Origin: Lates calcarifer
Lineage: Eukaryota > Chordata > Actinopteri > Centropomidae
Direction of reading: 5' to 3'
Assembly (NCBI RefSeq): GCF_001640805.2
Contig: NC_066849.1
Coordinates: forward strand, 436,011 to 500,010
DNA: 64,000 nucleotides
The translations under genes and the position numbers were made by a program. This document shows positions 50,301-56,310 of the stretch, piece after piece. Numbering within the stretch: the first letter of the stretch is position 1; each line of letters starts with the position of its first letter. The notes beneath the pieces were generated by a model, which saw only the letters and a program-made list of their open reading frames with translations, did not search any database and had not been told where the DNA came from.

Positions 50301-50720
50301 ATGCTAGCTAAGGTTTGCTAGCTTAAGAACTGAGCGTTATCATAGTTCCTAATGCTTTGTCACATACATGCACAGGCCAGGCTTTGTATAGTATCCATGG
50401 CACTTATCATCTGTAAATTCACAATCAGTAAATTAATTGTATGTTTGTCGTAGATAAGCAGCAACATGGCTAGCTAGAACCAGCTGAAGCTAACAAGCCC
50501 GCTACATAACGGTAATGTTATTGCAATGGGCCTTCCTCGACTAGGCTTATTTCTAGCTGCATTTTAAAGCAATCTCGTGTTTTGTTCAGAGTAAAATTAA
50601 AATTCAGTGTCATGAATCGGACATACTGCGTCATGCCATTAATTGTCTTAGCCCTAAGTTGAGTTGTAGAGTCGTTAATTGCTGCATCTTTACCTGGGTG
50701 AGAGATGTGAGAGCTGCCAT
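8165..50720 (-). CDS. eps15l1: eps15l1 (Eps15R), endocytic adaptor; complete, 25 coding exons
   Basis: Epidermal growth factor receptor substrate 15-like 1 is a clathrin-coat adaptor. It binds AP-2 through DPF motifs, NPF-bearing partners through EH domains and ubiquitylated cargo through UIMs. Exons, 5' to 3': 50694-50720, 49828-49869, 49607-49696, 47582-47629, 47023-47118, 46656-46724, 46047-46172, 45699-45758, 44556-44798, 44226-44383, 42129-42285, 40911-40973, 39695-39780, 36291-36363, 35001-35162, 34453-34650, 32300-32464, 29846-29951, 28967-29017, 26557-26693, 26123-26186, 21944-22089, 21456-21549, 16152-16360, 8165-8311. They sum to 2817 nt in one frame (938 aa; human is 864 as I recall). 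Approximate domains: EH1 10-100, EH2 125-215, EH3 268-365, coiled coil 400-600, 19 DPF motifs 622-875, UIM region 891-938. The segment [18 protein letters not shown] and the 'SVNWVVPV' block identify EPS15L1 rather than EPS15. Exon edges are inferred from the genome alone. Confidence 0.96.
8670..8733 (+). repeat. Non-LTR-type 3' tail ending in (GAATT)n
   Basis: 'ccttgagatgactgttgttg' is followed by 'atggcgctaatataaataaa' and 'attgaattgaattg'. This is the typical 3' terminus of an abundant fish retroelement. The same tail is at 23500-23571 and, inverted, at 60041-60250. Confidence 0.75.
11051..11073. repeat. (CA)n microsatellite
   Basis: Uninterrupted CA dinucleotides, about 11 units. Confidence 0.9.
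12550..12770 (+). mobile_element. Mariner-type transposase C-terminal relic
   Basis: The plus frame reads [18 protein letters not shown], then [15 protein letters not shown] and DIQECSKCI. The block (D)LAPCDFFLFPKxK...F.TVEDIQ...QECF is the hallmark of the C-terminal catalytic region of mariner-type transposases, where the third acidic residue precedes LAP. The upstream catalytic part is not recognisable, so this is a fragment inside the last eps15l1 intron. Confidence 0.75.
14028..14265 (+). repeat. Left terminal inverted repeat of the Tc1-like element
   Basis: It reads outward to inward: 'tagattatttctttgttg', then 'cctgtttattaccatttta', then 'gctgctgctattgactcttg'. Each block recurs reverse-complemented in 15264-15492 with only a few differences. 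Confidence 0.85.
14380..15250 (-). pseudogene. Broken Tc1-like transposase gene
   Basis: The minus-strand frame at 14764-15108 reads [18 protein letters not shown], a helix-turn-helix with GRPRK-like hook, and later [10 protein letters not shown], the region of the first catalytic Asp. [13 protein letters not shown] motif, carrying the Glu of the DDE triad, is read from about 14560 downward in another frame. Frame shifts and stops separate the pieces, so no complete protein is made. Its place between long inverted repeats shows it belongs to the element. Confidence 0.85.
15264..15492 (-). repeat. Right terminal inverted repeat of the Tc1-like element
   Basis: Inverted counterpart of 14028-14265. 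Small indels such as 'aagggtaataaac' against 'gtttattaccatttt' show modest decay since insertion. Confidence 0.85.
16152..16360 (-). CDS. eps15l1: eps15l1 exon 24: four DPF motifs
   Basis: Encodes ...[39 protein letters not shown] and [11 protein letters not shown] motifs bind the AP-2 alpha-ear. The FADFSS block is conserved in Eps15/Eps15R. It starts after CTTCAG in phase 1, completing Gly across the junction, and ends before GTAAGT. Confidence 0.95.
16991..17010. repeat. (AC)n microsatellite
   Basis: About ten AC units, followed by 'atgtatgtgtgt'. Confidence 0.9.
17849..17872. repeat. (CA)n microsatellite
   Basis: Pure dinucleotide run of about twelve units. Confidence 0.9.
19567..19884 (-). 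repeat. Long copy of teleost dispersed repeat R1, inverted
   Basis: It runs from 'ccatccattatctatacc' (tail) to 'ggaaactccacacagaaaag' and 'ccagggctcgaacccag' (head). On the minus strand the last part reads GGTTCGAGCCC, a tRNA-like B box. It covers both the tail seen at 1-95 and most of the head seen at 1630-1800, so it links those two as one family. Confidence 0.8.
20609..20639. repeat. (AC)n microsatellite
   Basis: Two AC runs separated by 'ag'. Confidence 0.85.
21456..21549 (-). CDS. eps15l1: eps15l1 exon 23: DPF and Crk-type proline motif
   Basis: Encodes [19 protein letters not shown] then [19 protein letters not shown] fits the PxLPxK consensus for the first SH3 domain of Crk, as known for Eps15 and Eps15R. 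The exon starts in phase 0 after TTGCCAG and ends with one base (G) before GTGAGT, joining to GT in exon 24 to make Gly. Confidence 0.95.
21944..22089 (-). CDS. eps15l1: eps15l1 exon 22: DPF exon with FADFS block
   Basis: Encodes (D)[33 protein letters not shown] and SWLPDYQK. The human counterpart is [14 protein letters not shown]...GFADFSQMSK. It is entered after TTTCAG in phase 1 (G|AT, Asp) and left at GTACCA. Confidence 0.94.
22600..22770 (+). mobile_element. L1-like LINE endonuclease fragment
   Basis: The plus frame reads ARGIITLIH, then DPGG/RYIF, then a NVYGPSN-like segment ('gtttatggtccaagtaatg') followed by EPSF. This order (RG..ILI.K, D..GR...., N.YAP/GPN) is that of apurinic-type endonucleases of fish L1/Tx1 LINEs. 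It is interrupted by stops and frame shifts. Confidence 0.55.
22985..23571 (+). repeat. LINE-like 3' region with GAATT tail, copy 1
   Basis: It begins 'cagccttcagctatcagg' and 'ctcctctgttgaaccagct', and ends 'ggcgctatataaacaaaa' plus 'ctgaattgaactg'. The middle holds an ATT-rich tract and 'ggaggtttcttcccgttaaa'. A related copy lies at 24510-24963. The family is common in teleost genomes; I believe it is a Rex1/L2-type non-LTR element but cannot verify this. Confidence 0.7.
23640..24130 (+). mobile_element. L1-like LINE ORF2 fragment, degenerate
   Basis: The plus strand contains [20 protein letters not shown] then KEKKRLIG. This resembles the segment W..LKA.IRG.IISY.SKKKK between endonuclease and reverse transcriptase in fish L1 elements. 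It lies 0.9 kb beyond the endonuclease-like fragment, with repeat copy 1 between them, which suggests one broken LINE. Confidence 0.5.
24131..24505. other. Intronic sequence, nothing recognised
   Basis: No gene, RNA or clear element is visible between the LINE fragment and the second LINE-like 3' region. Confidence 0.4.
24510..25740 (+). repeat. LINE-like 3' region, copy 2, split by an LTR
   Basis: From 'gccttcagttatcaggct' the plus strand reads through 'cttaaaaccttcctctttga' (LKTFLFDKA) and 'ggagctgtagagtctgatct'. The sequence breaks at 24963 for a solo LTR and resumes at 25502 with 'tactgcttcttgtattact', the expected continuation. Confidence 0.65.
24964..25501 (+). mobile_element. Solo LTR with TACTG target-site duplication
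   Basis: The unit starts TGTTAGGATTT and ends AAATCCCAACA, an inverted pair with the TG...CA ends of retrotransposon LTRs. It is flanked on both sides by TACTG (24959-24963 and 25502-25506). Inside are a TATA-like 'tttata' at 25164-25169 and AATAAA at 25434-25439, as expected for LTR U3/R. No gag, pol or second LTR is present, so it is a solo LTR of 538 bp, likely Gypsy-type. Confidence 0.88.
26123..26186 (-). CDS. eps15l1: eps15l1 exon 21: single DPF exon
   Basis: Encodes [20 protein letters not shown] and P, then one base of the Asp shared with exon 22. The acceptor is CCTGCAG and the donor GTATGA. It is 64 nt. This is the least conserved part of the DPF region, and the exon is supported mainly by phase and the NDPF motif. 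Confidence 0.88.
26557..26693 (-). CDS. eps15l1: eps15l1 exon 20: five DPF motifs
   Basis: Encodes (D)[38 protein letters not shown] and SATLPSK. It closely follows human [14 protein letters not shown]...DDFFKKQTKNDPF. Acceptor GTTGCAG, donor GTACTT. Confidence 0.95.
27036..27130 (+). repeat. Tail fragment of dispersed repeat R1
   Basis: 'tccagggtctaccctgtctc', 'gtatcagctgggattgggtc' and 'gtggataatggatggatg' are the same 3' section as at 1-95 and, inverted, 19567-19680. Confidence 0.7.
28180..28925 (+). mobile_element. Tc1-like transposase relic interrupted by a hAT-like end
   Basis: The left part has 'ccagactcttcctagagttg', 'ccaaactgagtaaccag' and [16 protein letters not shown] coding ('tctggtctgatgagacaaaa'), as in the abundant fish Tc1 family. 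The right part from 28818 has 'tgcaaagctcagagagactt' and 'acaaagggcctgaaaact', the 3' end of the same family. Between them, from 28568, is 'tagggctgccccctaaaaat', a hAT-type terminus. The remnant lies in the eps15l1 intron before exon 19 on the plus-strand map. Confidence 0.7.
28967..29017 (-). CDS. eps15l1: eps15l1 exon 19: 51-nt DPF exon
   Basis: Encodes (G)[16 protein letters not shown] plus the first base of the next Asp, matching human [17 protein letters not shown]. It is bounded by phase 1 on both sides, so it can be skipped in frame. Acceptor CCTGTAG, donor GTATTT. Confidence 0.95.
29846..29951 (-). CDS. eps15l1: eps15l1 exon 18: start of DPF region
   Basis: Encodes [36 protein letters not shown]; human has [20 protein letters not shown]. 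Four DPF motifs. The donor is GTTATT, a poor match to the consensus, but the phase (one base, G) joins exon 19 correctly. Confidence 0.92.
29952..32299. other. eps15l1: eps15l1 intron, no recognised element
   Basis: AT-rich intron of 2.3 kb with a T-run at 31446-31459. I recognise no transposon or RNA gene. Confidence 0.5.
32300..32464 (-). CDS. eps15l1: eps15l1 exon 17: end of coiled coil
   Basis: Encodes [20 protein letters not shown], then [20 protein letters not shown] and [15 protein letters not shown]. Human: [23 protein letters not shown]...SLTDLANLSEG. Phase 0 at both ends; acceptor CCTGCAG, donor GTGAGA. Confidence 0.96.
32465..34452. other. eps15l1: eps15l1 intron, no recognised element
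   Basis: 2.0 kb intron. It ends with a CA/GCAC simple repeat at about 34264-34312. Otherwise nothing recognised. Confidence 0.5.
34453..34650 (-). CDS. eps15l1: eps15l1 exon 16: coiled coil
   Basis: Encodes [20 protein letters not shown] through [18 protein letters not shown] and ATQDEINQ. It forms the heptad-rich oligomerisation segment, by which Eps15 family members homo- and heterodimerise. Phase 0 at both ends; acceptor CCTCCAG, donor GTAGGG. Confidence 0.97.
35001..35162 (-). CDS. eps15l1: eps15l1 exon 15: coiled coil
   Basis: Encodes [38 protein letters not shown] and [15 protein letters not shown], nearly collinear with human [32 protein letters not shown]. Phase 0; acceptor TCATCAG, donor GTGAGG. 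Confidence 0.97.
35163..36290. other. eps15l1: eps15l1 intron, no recognised element
   Basis: 1.1 kb of AT-rich intron with A-runs at 35244-35260 and 36166-36180. No element recognised. Confidence 0.5.
36291..36363 (-). CDS. eps15l1: eps15l1 exon 14: coiled coil
   Basis: Encodes (R)[18 protein letters not shown] and KSAEVQ; human [25 protein letters not shown]. One base completes the Arg codon shared with exon 13. Acceptor GCATCAG, donor GTGAGA. Confidence 0.96.
36720..37300 (+). mobile_element. Tc1-like transposon relic (5' half)
   Basis: Contains 'ccacctgtggtaaattcaac', 'ctatataaggtttcacagc', 'gagctccgagacagggattg' and 'gcagcactccatc'-like segments in the order of the abundant fish Tc1 family. 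Coding remnants such as [11 protein letters not shown] are broken by stops. The catalytic half is missing. Confidence 0.75.
37340..37720 (+). mobile_element. Retroelement polyprotein C-terminal fragment
   Basis: The plus strand reads [20 protein letters not shown], then LANQPE. After a frame shift near 37485 it reads [40 protein letters not shown] and [16 protein letters not shown]. This matches the typical C-terminal tail after the reverse transcriptase in non-LTR elements (QTD....NQPDIVVVDK....VIDVAIP.D.NI..KE.EK..KY..L). It directly follows the Tc1 relic. Confidence 0.7.
38030..38222 (-). repeat. tRNA-headed SINE-like repeat (family R2), diverged
   Basis: Contains 'ccactgaccttctaactaag' and 'ctacctccagagcaaca' preceded by 'aggggcaatttgaggatc'. 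It is the same layout as the better copy at 60768-60924. Confidence 0.5.
38584..38710 (-). mobile_element. Tc1/mariner transposase fragment
   Basis: The minus frame reads [20 protein letters not shown], matching the block around the second catalytic Asp (QQDNDPKHTAK). Surrounding sequence is too decayed to extend it. Confidence 0.6.
39695..39780 (-). CDS. eps15l1: eps15l1 exon 13: linker into coiled coil
   Basis: Encodes [20 protein letters not shown] and SQEITQLQ plus two bases of Arg; human [29 protein letters not shown]. Acceptor CCTACAG, donor GTAACA. Confidence 0.96.
40911..40973 (-). CDS. eps15l1: eps15l1 exon 12: 63-nt candidate cassette exon
   Basis: Encodes 21 residues starting [18 protein letters not shown] and ending MRR. 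It is phase 0 on both sides with good sites (GGCTACAG and GTGAGTCG). The human sequence I recall passes from TPGP directly to DSSGS, so this segment may be alternatively spliced or absent from the main isoform. The Ser/Thr-rich peptide has no known domain. Confidence 0.75.
41868..42058 (-). repeat. tRNA-headed SINE-like repeat (R2), diverged
   Basis: 'gaaccaccaaccctgtgat', 'tagtggatgagcccactcc' and 'accagagccacagccacccc' parallel the R2 copy at 60768-60924. Confidence 0.6.
42129..42285 (-). CDS. eps15l1: eps15l1 exon 11: C-terminal half of EH3
   Basis: Encodes (W)[36 protein letters not shown] and [16 protein letters not shown]. The EF loop [14 protein letters not shown] lacks the usual acidic ligands, as in the human protein. 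Acceptor CTTCCAG, donor GTAGGT. Confidence 0.97.
42530..43240 (-). mobile_element. Tc1-like transposase relic, N-terminal half
   Basis: The minus strand reads [16 protein letters not shown], then a TGRPKV-like hook. Further on are [33 protein letters not shown] and a QLRTPTLNIYGNK-like stretch. The arrangement is that of the paired-type DNA-binding half of Tc1 transposases. Multiple stops and shifts make it a relic. Confidence 0.7.
44226..44383 (-). CDS. eps15l1: eps15l1 exon 10: N-terminal half of EH3
   Basis: Encodes [40 protein letters not shown] and [12 protein letters not shown]. The loop [12 protein letters not shown] is an intact Ca-binding EF-hand. Acceptor GCCTCAG; the donor GTAGGA follows two bases of Trp. 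Confidence 0.97.
44556..44798 (-). CDS. eps15l1: eps15l1 exon 9: end of EH2 and EPS15L1-specific linker
   Basis: Encodes [33 protein letters not shown] and [20 protein letters not shown] plus [12 protein letters not shown]. The [12 protein letters not shown] block is shared with EPS15L1 and not with EPS15. The KRKK cluster is a basic patch resembling a nuclear-import signal. Acceptor CCCCAG, donor GTAACG. Confidence 0.97.
45221..45626 (+). mobile_element. Deleted mariner-type element ('ggccactttatt' termini)
   Basis: The left end 'gtacacaaagaggccactt' and right end 'cctaacacagtggccact' form imperfect inverted termini. Inside, 'cacctttgggatgtggtgga', 'cagccaacaaatctgcagca' and 'atctatgcaatgaagaattc' come from the C-terminal part of a transposase. 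The spacing is too short for the whole gene, so it is internally deleted. It sits 70 bp from eps15l1 exon 8. Confidence 0.75.
45699..45758 (-). CDS. eps15l1: eps15l1 exon 8: EF loop of EH2
   Basis: Encodes [20 protein letters not shown], 20 residues. [12 protein letters not shown] is a canonical EF-hand loop and VWDLSD the conserved EH core. Phase 0; acceptor CTGTTAG, donor GTGAGT. Confidence 0.97.
46047..46172 (-). CDS. eps15l1: eps15l1 exon 7: N-terminal half of EH2
   Basis: Encodes [39 protein letters not shown] and LGK. Human [42 protein letters not shown]. Acceptor TTTGTAG, donor GTATTG. Confidence 0.97.
46656..46724 (-). CDS. eps15l1: eps15l1 exon 6: 69-nt linker exon between EH1 and EH2
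   Basis: Encodes [18 protein letters not shown] then HWAVR, matching human [21 protein letters not shown]. Phase 0 on both sides. The donor is GTGTGT, weaker than its neighbours, so skipping is plausible. Acceptor TTTCAG. Confidence 0.93.
47023..47118 (-). CDS. eps15l1: eps15l1 exon 5: C-terminal part of EH1
   Basis: Encodes [32 protein letters not shown]. Almost identical to human [32 protein letters not shown]. Acceptor CTCTCAG, donor GTGAGT. Confidence 0.97.
47582..47629 (-). CDS. eps15l1: eps15l1 exon 4: EF loop of EH1
   Basis: Encodes [16 protein letters not shown], 16 residues; human IWDLADPEGKGFLDKQ. Acceptor TTTTCAG, donor GTGGGG. Confidence 0.97.
47800..48418 (+). mobile_element. 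Tc1-like transposon relic, deleted
   Basis: 'gtattcagaccctttgctgt' and 'cttgatttgagtccacctct' are the 5' region of the same fish Tc1 family as at 36720. 'ggagtttgccaaacagcat' and 'ctgatgagacaaaaactgaa' are from the coding region and are also in the 28180 copy. 'gggtatgaataattttgag' resembles a 3' terminus. Large internal segments are missing. Confidence 0.7.
48419..49606. other. eps15l1: Rest of eps15l1 intron 3, nothing recognised
   Basis: AT-rich intron sequence without recognised elements. Confidence 0.5.
49607..49696 (-). CDS. eps15l1: eps15l1 exon 3: EH1 core
   Basis: Encodes [20 protein letters not shown] and [10 protein letters not shown]; human [30 protein letters not shown]. Acceptor CTCCAAG (non-CAG but AG), donor GTAGGT. 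Confidence 0.97.
49828..49869 (-). CDS. eps15l1: eps15l1 exon 2: start of EH1
   Basis: Encodes [14 protein letters not shown], 14 residues; human IPTGNSLYESYYKQ. Acceptor GCCACAG, donor GTAAGG. Confidence 0.96.
50694..50720 (-). CDS. eps15l1: eps15l1 exon 1: start codon and first nine residues
   Basis: Encodes MAALTSLTQ, comparable to human MAAPLIPLSQQ. The ATG is at 50718-50720 on the minus strand and the donor is GTAAAG. I chose this start because it matches the family N-terminus and precedes the EH1 exon in phase 0. An upstream in-frame ATG exists, but it lies in the promoter-like flank. Confidence 0.93.
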
Positions 50721-50726
50721 CTTCCC
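50715..50726 (-). promoter_or_regulatory. eps15l1: YY1-like element over the eps15l1 start codon
   Basis: The minus strand reads GGAAGATGGCAGC across the initiator ATG. It resembles the YY1 consensus AAGATGGCGGC, which is often found at the start of TATA-less housekeeping genes. One base differs from the consensus. Confidence 0.4.
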
Positions 50727-50830
50727 TGTTGCTGCGGGAACGCACCCACCCGCCCTCTCCAAGGCAACACTCATCCTAGCGGACAAACCTAGCCCCCACA
50801 TCCCGGCAACACAACGCGGTCGAAATTCCT
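50721..50830 (-). promoter_or_regulatory. eps15l1: Putative TATA-less promoter and 5' UTR of eps15l1
   Basis: This short stretch is richer in GC and CpG than its surroundings. It holds a GC box (GGGCGGG on the minus strand, 50749-50755) about 30 bp upstream of the ATG, and no TATA box at a fitting distance. The transcription start cannot be placed from sequence. Confidence 0.5.
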
Positions 50831-51270
50831 TTAAAGATCGGATGACATTATGTTTCTTAAGTTGTCTGCAAAATGATAATTTCAGAATTCTGCCCACTCA
50901 CCAAGCGGTATCATTTTTAAACCACTGGACTCACTCTGCAGCTTATGTCAGTGTGTAGAATTACCAGTCCACATGTCTGAAGCTGGTGTGTTTGCGCTGT
51001 AAACATTTCTGACAGTTAAGAAAAGCCTAACCTTAAAACCGACCGGACCGGCTGACCTTTGAATGACCTATGAAGCTGCCTGATGTTTTGAGCCATGATA
51101 CTTGACACACTGATGTATCATACACCTGATAGAATGCTCTTTCACTGCTTGTCCATCACAGTTAAAAAAAAAAAAAAAATGATGATGAGTGTGCAGTAAA
51201 ATGTGTGATTCTTGTTAATGAATCATTTACAATAAAACTTTACCATACCTCATCCACTTTGTAAAAGCCA

Positions 51271-51276
51271 TTTATT
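51271..51276 (-). terminator. rad23a: Candidate polyadenylation signal of rad23
   Basis: AATAAA on the minus strand, about 2.2 kb after the rad23 stop and about 0.55 kb before the eps15l1 ATG. An alternative AATAAA lies at 52399-52404. Confidence 0.5.
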
Positions 51277-53486
51277 TTACACAATGGTGAAACAAAAGTT
51301 TTTCACAAGTATTCAGCAAAACCTCATCTGGTGTATTTCAGGGTCTAAGTAGTTTCTTTTTTATAAACCCAAAAAGAAAACCAAACAACAGATAAACTGA
51401 GATCAGAGCAACGCCACACTGTGGTTTCATCATTCCCAACCCACTGCCATGCTAAATAACTGCAACAATCTCATGCAACCAACAACCCCTCACAGCTAGA
51501 GCAGCATTTGTCACAGTAATGTGCCTTTCTCCCCAAAGTGTATATATACCCTGTTTACAATATAATACAAAACATCCAGTCATTTCCAGCTCAAAGAAAA
51601 TAAAGTAAAAGAAGAAACAGCAAAGCACATGCTGAATGCTGAAAAAACATCTGTTTTTGTTTTGTTTTGTTTTGGCTTCTAGCACTTATTCAAATTCCCT
51701 TTAGTCCACTTTTGAAACAATAACTGATTAATTACCAATAATTAAAAGTCTAATGATGACCTCCAATCCTGTGACACTCATTTGTGATATTTTAAACACT
51801 ATATTGTAAATTAAAACACTGGTAGTGAAATGAAATGTGTTTAACAATCCATAAGGCATGATGGAGCAATGGCTCAAATTCTTACAGCTTTAAGATGCAT
51901 AGTAGATGTGATATGAGACCAACTGAACAGAACTTGATTGCTCAAAATAGTGCTGGAACTGGACTACACTTGATCATTCCAGCTAAGGAACTATTGAAAA
52001 AGAACACACCTTTTCCTATCCAAGAAACAAAACCAAAAAAAAGTTAAATATCAAATCTTCTGCTCACAAAGTATGCAATGTGGCACTTCATAATCAACCT
52101 TCAAATTCCTTAATCTCAAAAATAACAAAACCAACAAAAAAAAACCCTCCGCAGTCAAAAACCATAATGAGAAAGTCAAGCTGGGTGCTGCATGTGGGTG
52201 TGCCAACCTCTTCCACAAATACATGTGATAACAAGTAACCATGATACAGACAGATTTTAACTAACTTTGAATGTCTATATTTTCTGGAAGCCCATTTCTG
52301 CCAAAAAAAAAAAAAAAAAAAAACACCATCACAACAAAAGTTGAGACTGAAAAATAATACAGTCAAAATAATAAAAGTCACAAACTTAAGTCAAATGTTT
52401 TATTTTGACTTAATCATGGTTAGTGAAAATAAGTGAAATATTGACTTTTTAAGTCAAAATTGATAGAAACCAAGTCAAAATGTTTTCATTTGTAGGTCCA
52501 ATTTATGATACTGAGACTAAATTTTGAGGCAGTAAATCAAAATGATGATTAATTGAATTTTTACTTACAAGGCCAAAATTTTGAGTCATTCATTTACTAG
52601 TTCATGTTTGATCTAAGTCAACATTTTGACTTGAATAATCAAAATCACAATTTTATCATTCCACGTTCCATTATCTAAACAATTTGACTTAACATTTATA
52701 TTTCTAACATTTTTCTTTTTCTGGCAGGAATGGGCAGCAAAGTATCAAATACTCTTGCAGCAATTTCAGTTGCCTTTTCATTTTCCATGGATAGAACCAC
52801 AGAAGCACATTTGTGTTATGTGGACTCATTTGGTCTGAGATATTTTCCAGATTTTTTTCTTCAAGTGACAAAAGAAGCAGAGGAAAAGAAATGATCAGAC
52901 CCGAACTTTAATATAAAGCAATGTTAGCTCTCAAAAAATGAAGTCAACAGTTTGCATCACATTTTCAGGTAACTCCAACATGCAAGGTTTGTAAAGACAC
53001 ATGTTGAAAATTTCTGTCATGTATACATTCACTACAAGTATGCTGTAGTGTGTATACTCTGTATGTACAGTAGTCTAACAAGTTTAACACATGTTTTACA
53101 GGCAGCCTGTGAGCTGACTGCAGTGAAACCCTCTTAATAAAAGCCTGTTGGCCTGTGAGGGTGATGCAGACTGTTGGCATATTTCCTGGCATGACTTCTC
53201 TCAGTGTGATCACTCAGCACAAGCGGCAGCAGTAATAATGTAGCAGCAGTGAGGGACAGCTCAGTGTGAGCTCCTACAATGATCATCACAGCTGAATGGA
53301 GAGTAGGCAGCACAGCTAACTTTGAACAGCATGTCATCATCATCACCACCATCAGACCACAGTCACATGGTGTGAAAAGAAATGTAGTCTTCCTTTCCTG
53401 TCCCTGTTGATTGGGTGGACCTTGTGTAGCGCTGTCATCCACTCTGCGGCCCTCTGTCAAACGGTGATGTGTCAAGTGATGCTTGG
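51277..53486 (-). other. rad23a: Putative 3' UTR of rad23
   Basis: Between the rad23 stop and the AATAAA signals. AT-rich, with an A-run at 52303-52322. No competing gene is seen on either strand. The short open frames in it have no family match. Confidence 0.5.
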
Positions 53487-53600
53487 TTACTCATCGTCCC
53501 ACGTTTGCTGTAGCAGGAAGTTAGCAGCCAGGTTCTCGTTCTTCTCACATGCAAAGTAAGCCTGGATGACTAAGCCTTCAGGGAAGCCCAGTGCTTTTAA
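53487..53600 (-). CDS. rad23a: rad23 last exon: UBA2 and stop
   Basis: Encodes [37 protein letters not shown], then TAA at 53487-53489. The UBA2 core [14 protein letters not shown] is unchanged from the family. The tail TWDDE differs from human NFDDE (A) and NFDED (B). Acceptor GTTCCAG. Confidence 0.96.
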   Translation of the reverse strand, partial: LKALGFPEGLVIQAYFACEKNENLAANFLLQQTWDDE

Positions 53601-56310
53601 CTGGAACACAACATACAAATCCATGTCACACACGTACACAAAAGTTTACACAGCCTATCCTTATTGTACTGATTTCCACTGATTGTGGTTAACTCAAACC
53701 TTAACCATAACTAATTCATGCCTAACTCTAACCTTAACTTAACCTCAATTCACACCTAACCTAATCTTCACTAGGACCTCTGAAATGACATTTTGCCTCA
53801 TTAGGATCAGGTTTTGGTCCCCATGAGGACTACTGGTCCCCACAAGGTCGGTGTTTATACCAGAGAAAGTCCAAAAGAAGTGGCTAAAGCCTGTGTGCGC
53901 ACACATACACACAGATACACACCAACACACACAGACAGACACATGCAAACAAAATTCTATAATCAAGTTTGTGTGAAATGATGTGAATCATATGCTATGG
54001 TCTTCAATCCAGTTTGGAAAAGTGGTGTTCCATCCCTCCTGTGGAGTTTCAGAGACTTGTATAAACCGAGGCACACTGAATACAATTCAGTGGGACTTAA
54101 TAAAGACACTGCTAAATCCCTGCATTGTAATGTCAGTGTGAGTGGTGAACTGACCCTCTCAATGGCCTCCTTCTCCTGTGGGGTGACCTGGATGTAGTTG
54201 GTGTGTGGTGACCCCTGGGCCTCAGCACCCTCCCCTGCTGTCTCTCCACCTCGTGGCTCATTCAGCATCTGTACAAAACGCTCCTGGTGCTGCGTGATTT
54301 GCTGCAAGTAATACATTCAGTCAGTATAAATACTATCATACAGCTAATCCACAGGTTTCCAGCCCCTAATGAACAGGACACAGAACAGCTGATTACAATT
54401 ACAAATCAACCAACCAACCATTCAAACAGTATGTAGCAGACGTGAAAACTGACTTCCATGATTGTGTAAGGTGTATTTGGTCAAACTTTTATAGCAGTTA
54501 CATCTTTCACAGTTAGATATTTAAATGTCATTTTAGTCATTATGAATTTGAATTATAAAAAAAAAAAGAAGAAGAAAAAAAACATCCTAGCAGAATCTCA
54601 TGGTAGTGTAGCAGACACCAGGCCTGGCATCTGTTGCAGGCTATTTAAGAGTTGAATACCAGAACAGCATTAGGTCAAAGTTAGGATACTCAAAATTATA
54701 ACCACCCATAAACCCAATAGTATACAGAGACAATAGGAGTCTGTTAACACATCAAGGAGATGTATGATCAGCTCAAAGGTCAGACGGCCAGTTCAGGAAG
54801 ATCAACTCAAATCAACAAAAGGCCAATATAGGAATAAACAATCGGAATCTCCAGAATGAAAATGAGTCCATTCTATACAACAAGACATCATCTCTGAATT
54901 GTATATTCCACTGTTAGTTTTATCAAGAAAGGTAACATGGAAAGAACTATGCTGAGCAACAAGTTTTGGCTTCTTACAAACCTACATACCCAAACTAGTG
55001 TTCTCTCCCCTCTCTCTCTCTCTTTCTGTGAGGTCTGAACCAGGCCTCGGTCATAAATCAAGCCACATTCCAAACTTGGTTGGGAATTAGAATTTCCTGT
55101 TTCTGAAACCATATGAAACATGTCCAACCATTCTGTAACCAAAATCATTTTATAGAGCAGATATTTTCAATTAACCACCATTACTATGTTTAGAATTTGT
55201 GATTGATATGCTGATAAATTATCCATTTTGTATTGTTTCTTTCTTGTCAGTAATAGCATCATTCATATATTGTTTTGTTTAATGTTTTAATTGGAACTCT
55301 ACATTAAATCATTTAGAGCCTAATAAAAAAGATCCCTTTTTGTTATATTGAGTCTGATTGGCAGACCATTACTACACCTTCAAATATGACATCATTTCCC
55401 AGGGCTAAAACAGTTTCCCCTGAGCCATTGCTCTTTTCTATATGCTTTTGCCATTTAGCTCTTTGCAACATTCTGGCTTTGAGTCTTTGAGCTCCTCTAT
55501 TTTACAGGCCAAGTTAATAACAAATTGAGCCAGAAGTGCATGAGTAAAGATTTATATGTTTTTTAATATATACAGTATCTCACTGTGAGTACACTCCTCA
55601 CATTTCAGCAACCATTTTATTATATCTTCTCAAGGGACAATACAATAGAAATGAAACTTGGATATACTTTAGAGTAGTAAGTGTACAGCTTGTATAGCAG
55701 TATAGATTTACTATCCACTGAAAATTACTCAACACACAGCCATTATTGTCTAAATAGCTGGCAACACAAGTGAGTACACTCCTAGTGATACCTGTACATG
55801 GTACACAGTTCACTGAGGGAAACATGAATTCCAACATGTACTGTGACATCCTGAAGCAAAGCATGATCCCCTCCCTTTGGAAACTGGGCCACATGGCAGT
55901 TTTCCAACATGATAACGACCCCAAACACACCTCCAAGATGACAACTGCCTCGCTGAGGAAGCTGAAGGTGAAGGTGATGGAGTGGCCAAGTATGTCTCCA
56001 GACCTGAACCCAACTGAGCACCTGAGTTGGATCCTCAAGCGGAAGGTGGAGGAGCACAAGGTGTCTAACGTCCACCAGCTCCGCGATGTCATCATGGAGG
56101 ACTGGAAGAGAATTCCAGTAACGACCTGTGCAGCTCTGGTGAATTCCACGCACAAGAGGATTAAGGCAGTGCTGTACTGTACTGCTATACAAGCTGTACA
56201 CTGACTACTCTAAGTTACATCCAAGTTTCATTTCTATTGTATTGTCCCTTGAGAAGATATAATAAAATGGTTGCTGAAATGTGAGGAGTGTACTCACTTT
56301 TGTGAGACAC

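Noticed and set aside
8165..50720. EPS15 instead of EPS15L1
   Set aside because: The [12 protein letters not shown] and SVNWVVPV blocks, LDDISQE and REKY at the coiled-coil start and the KSTPVS region fit EPS15L1 and not EPS15.
55598..56201. Minus-strand open frames of 139 and 185 codons
   Set aside because: Antisense to the Tc1 transposase fragment on the plus strand. The conserved motifs are only on the plus strand.
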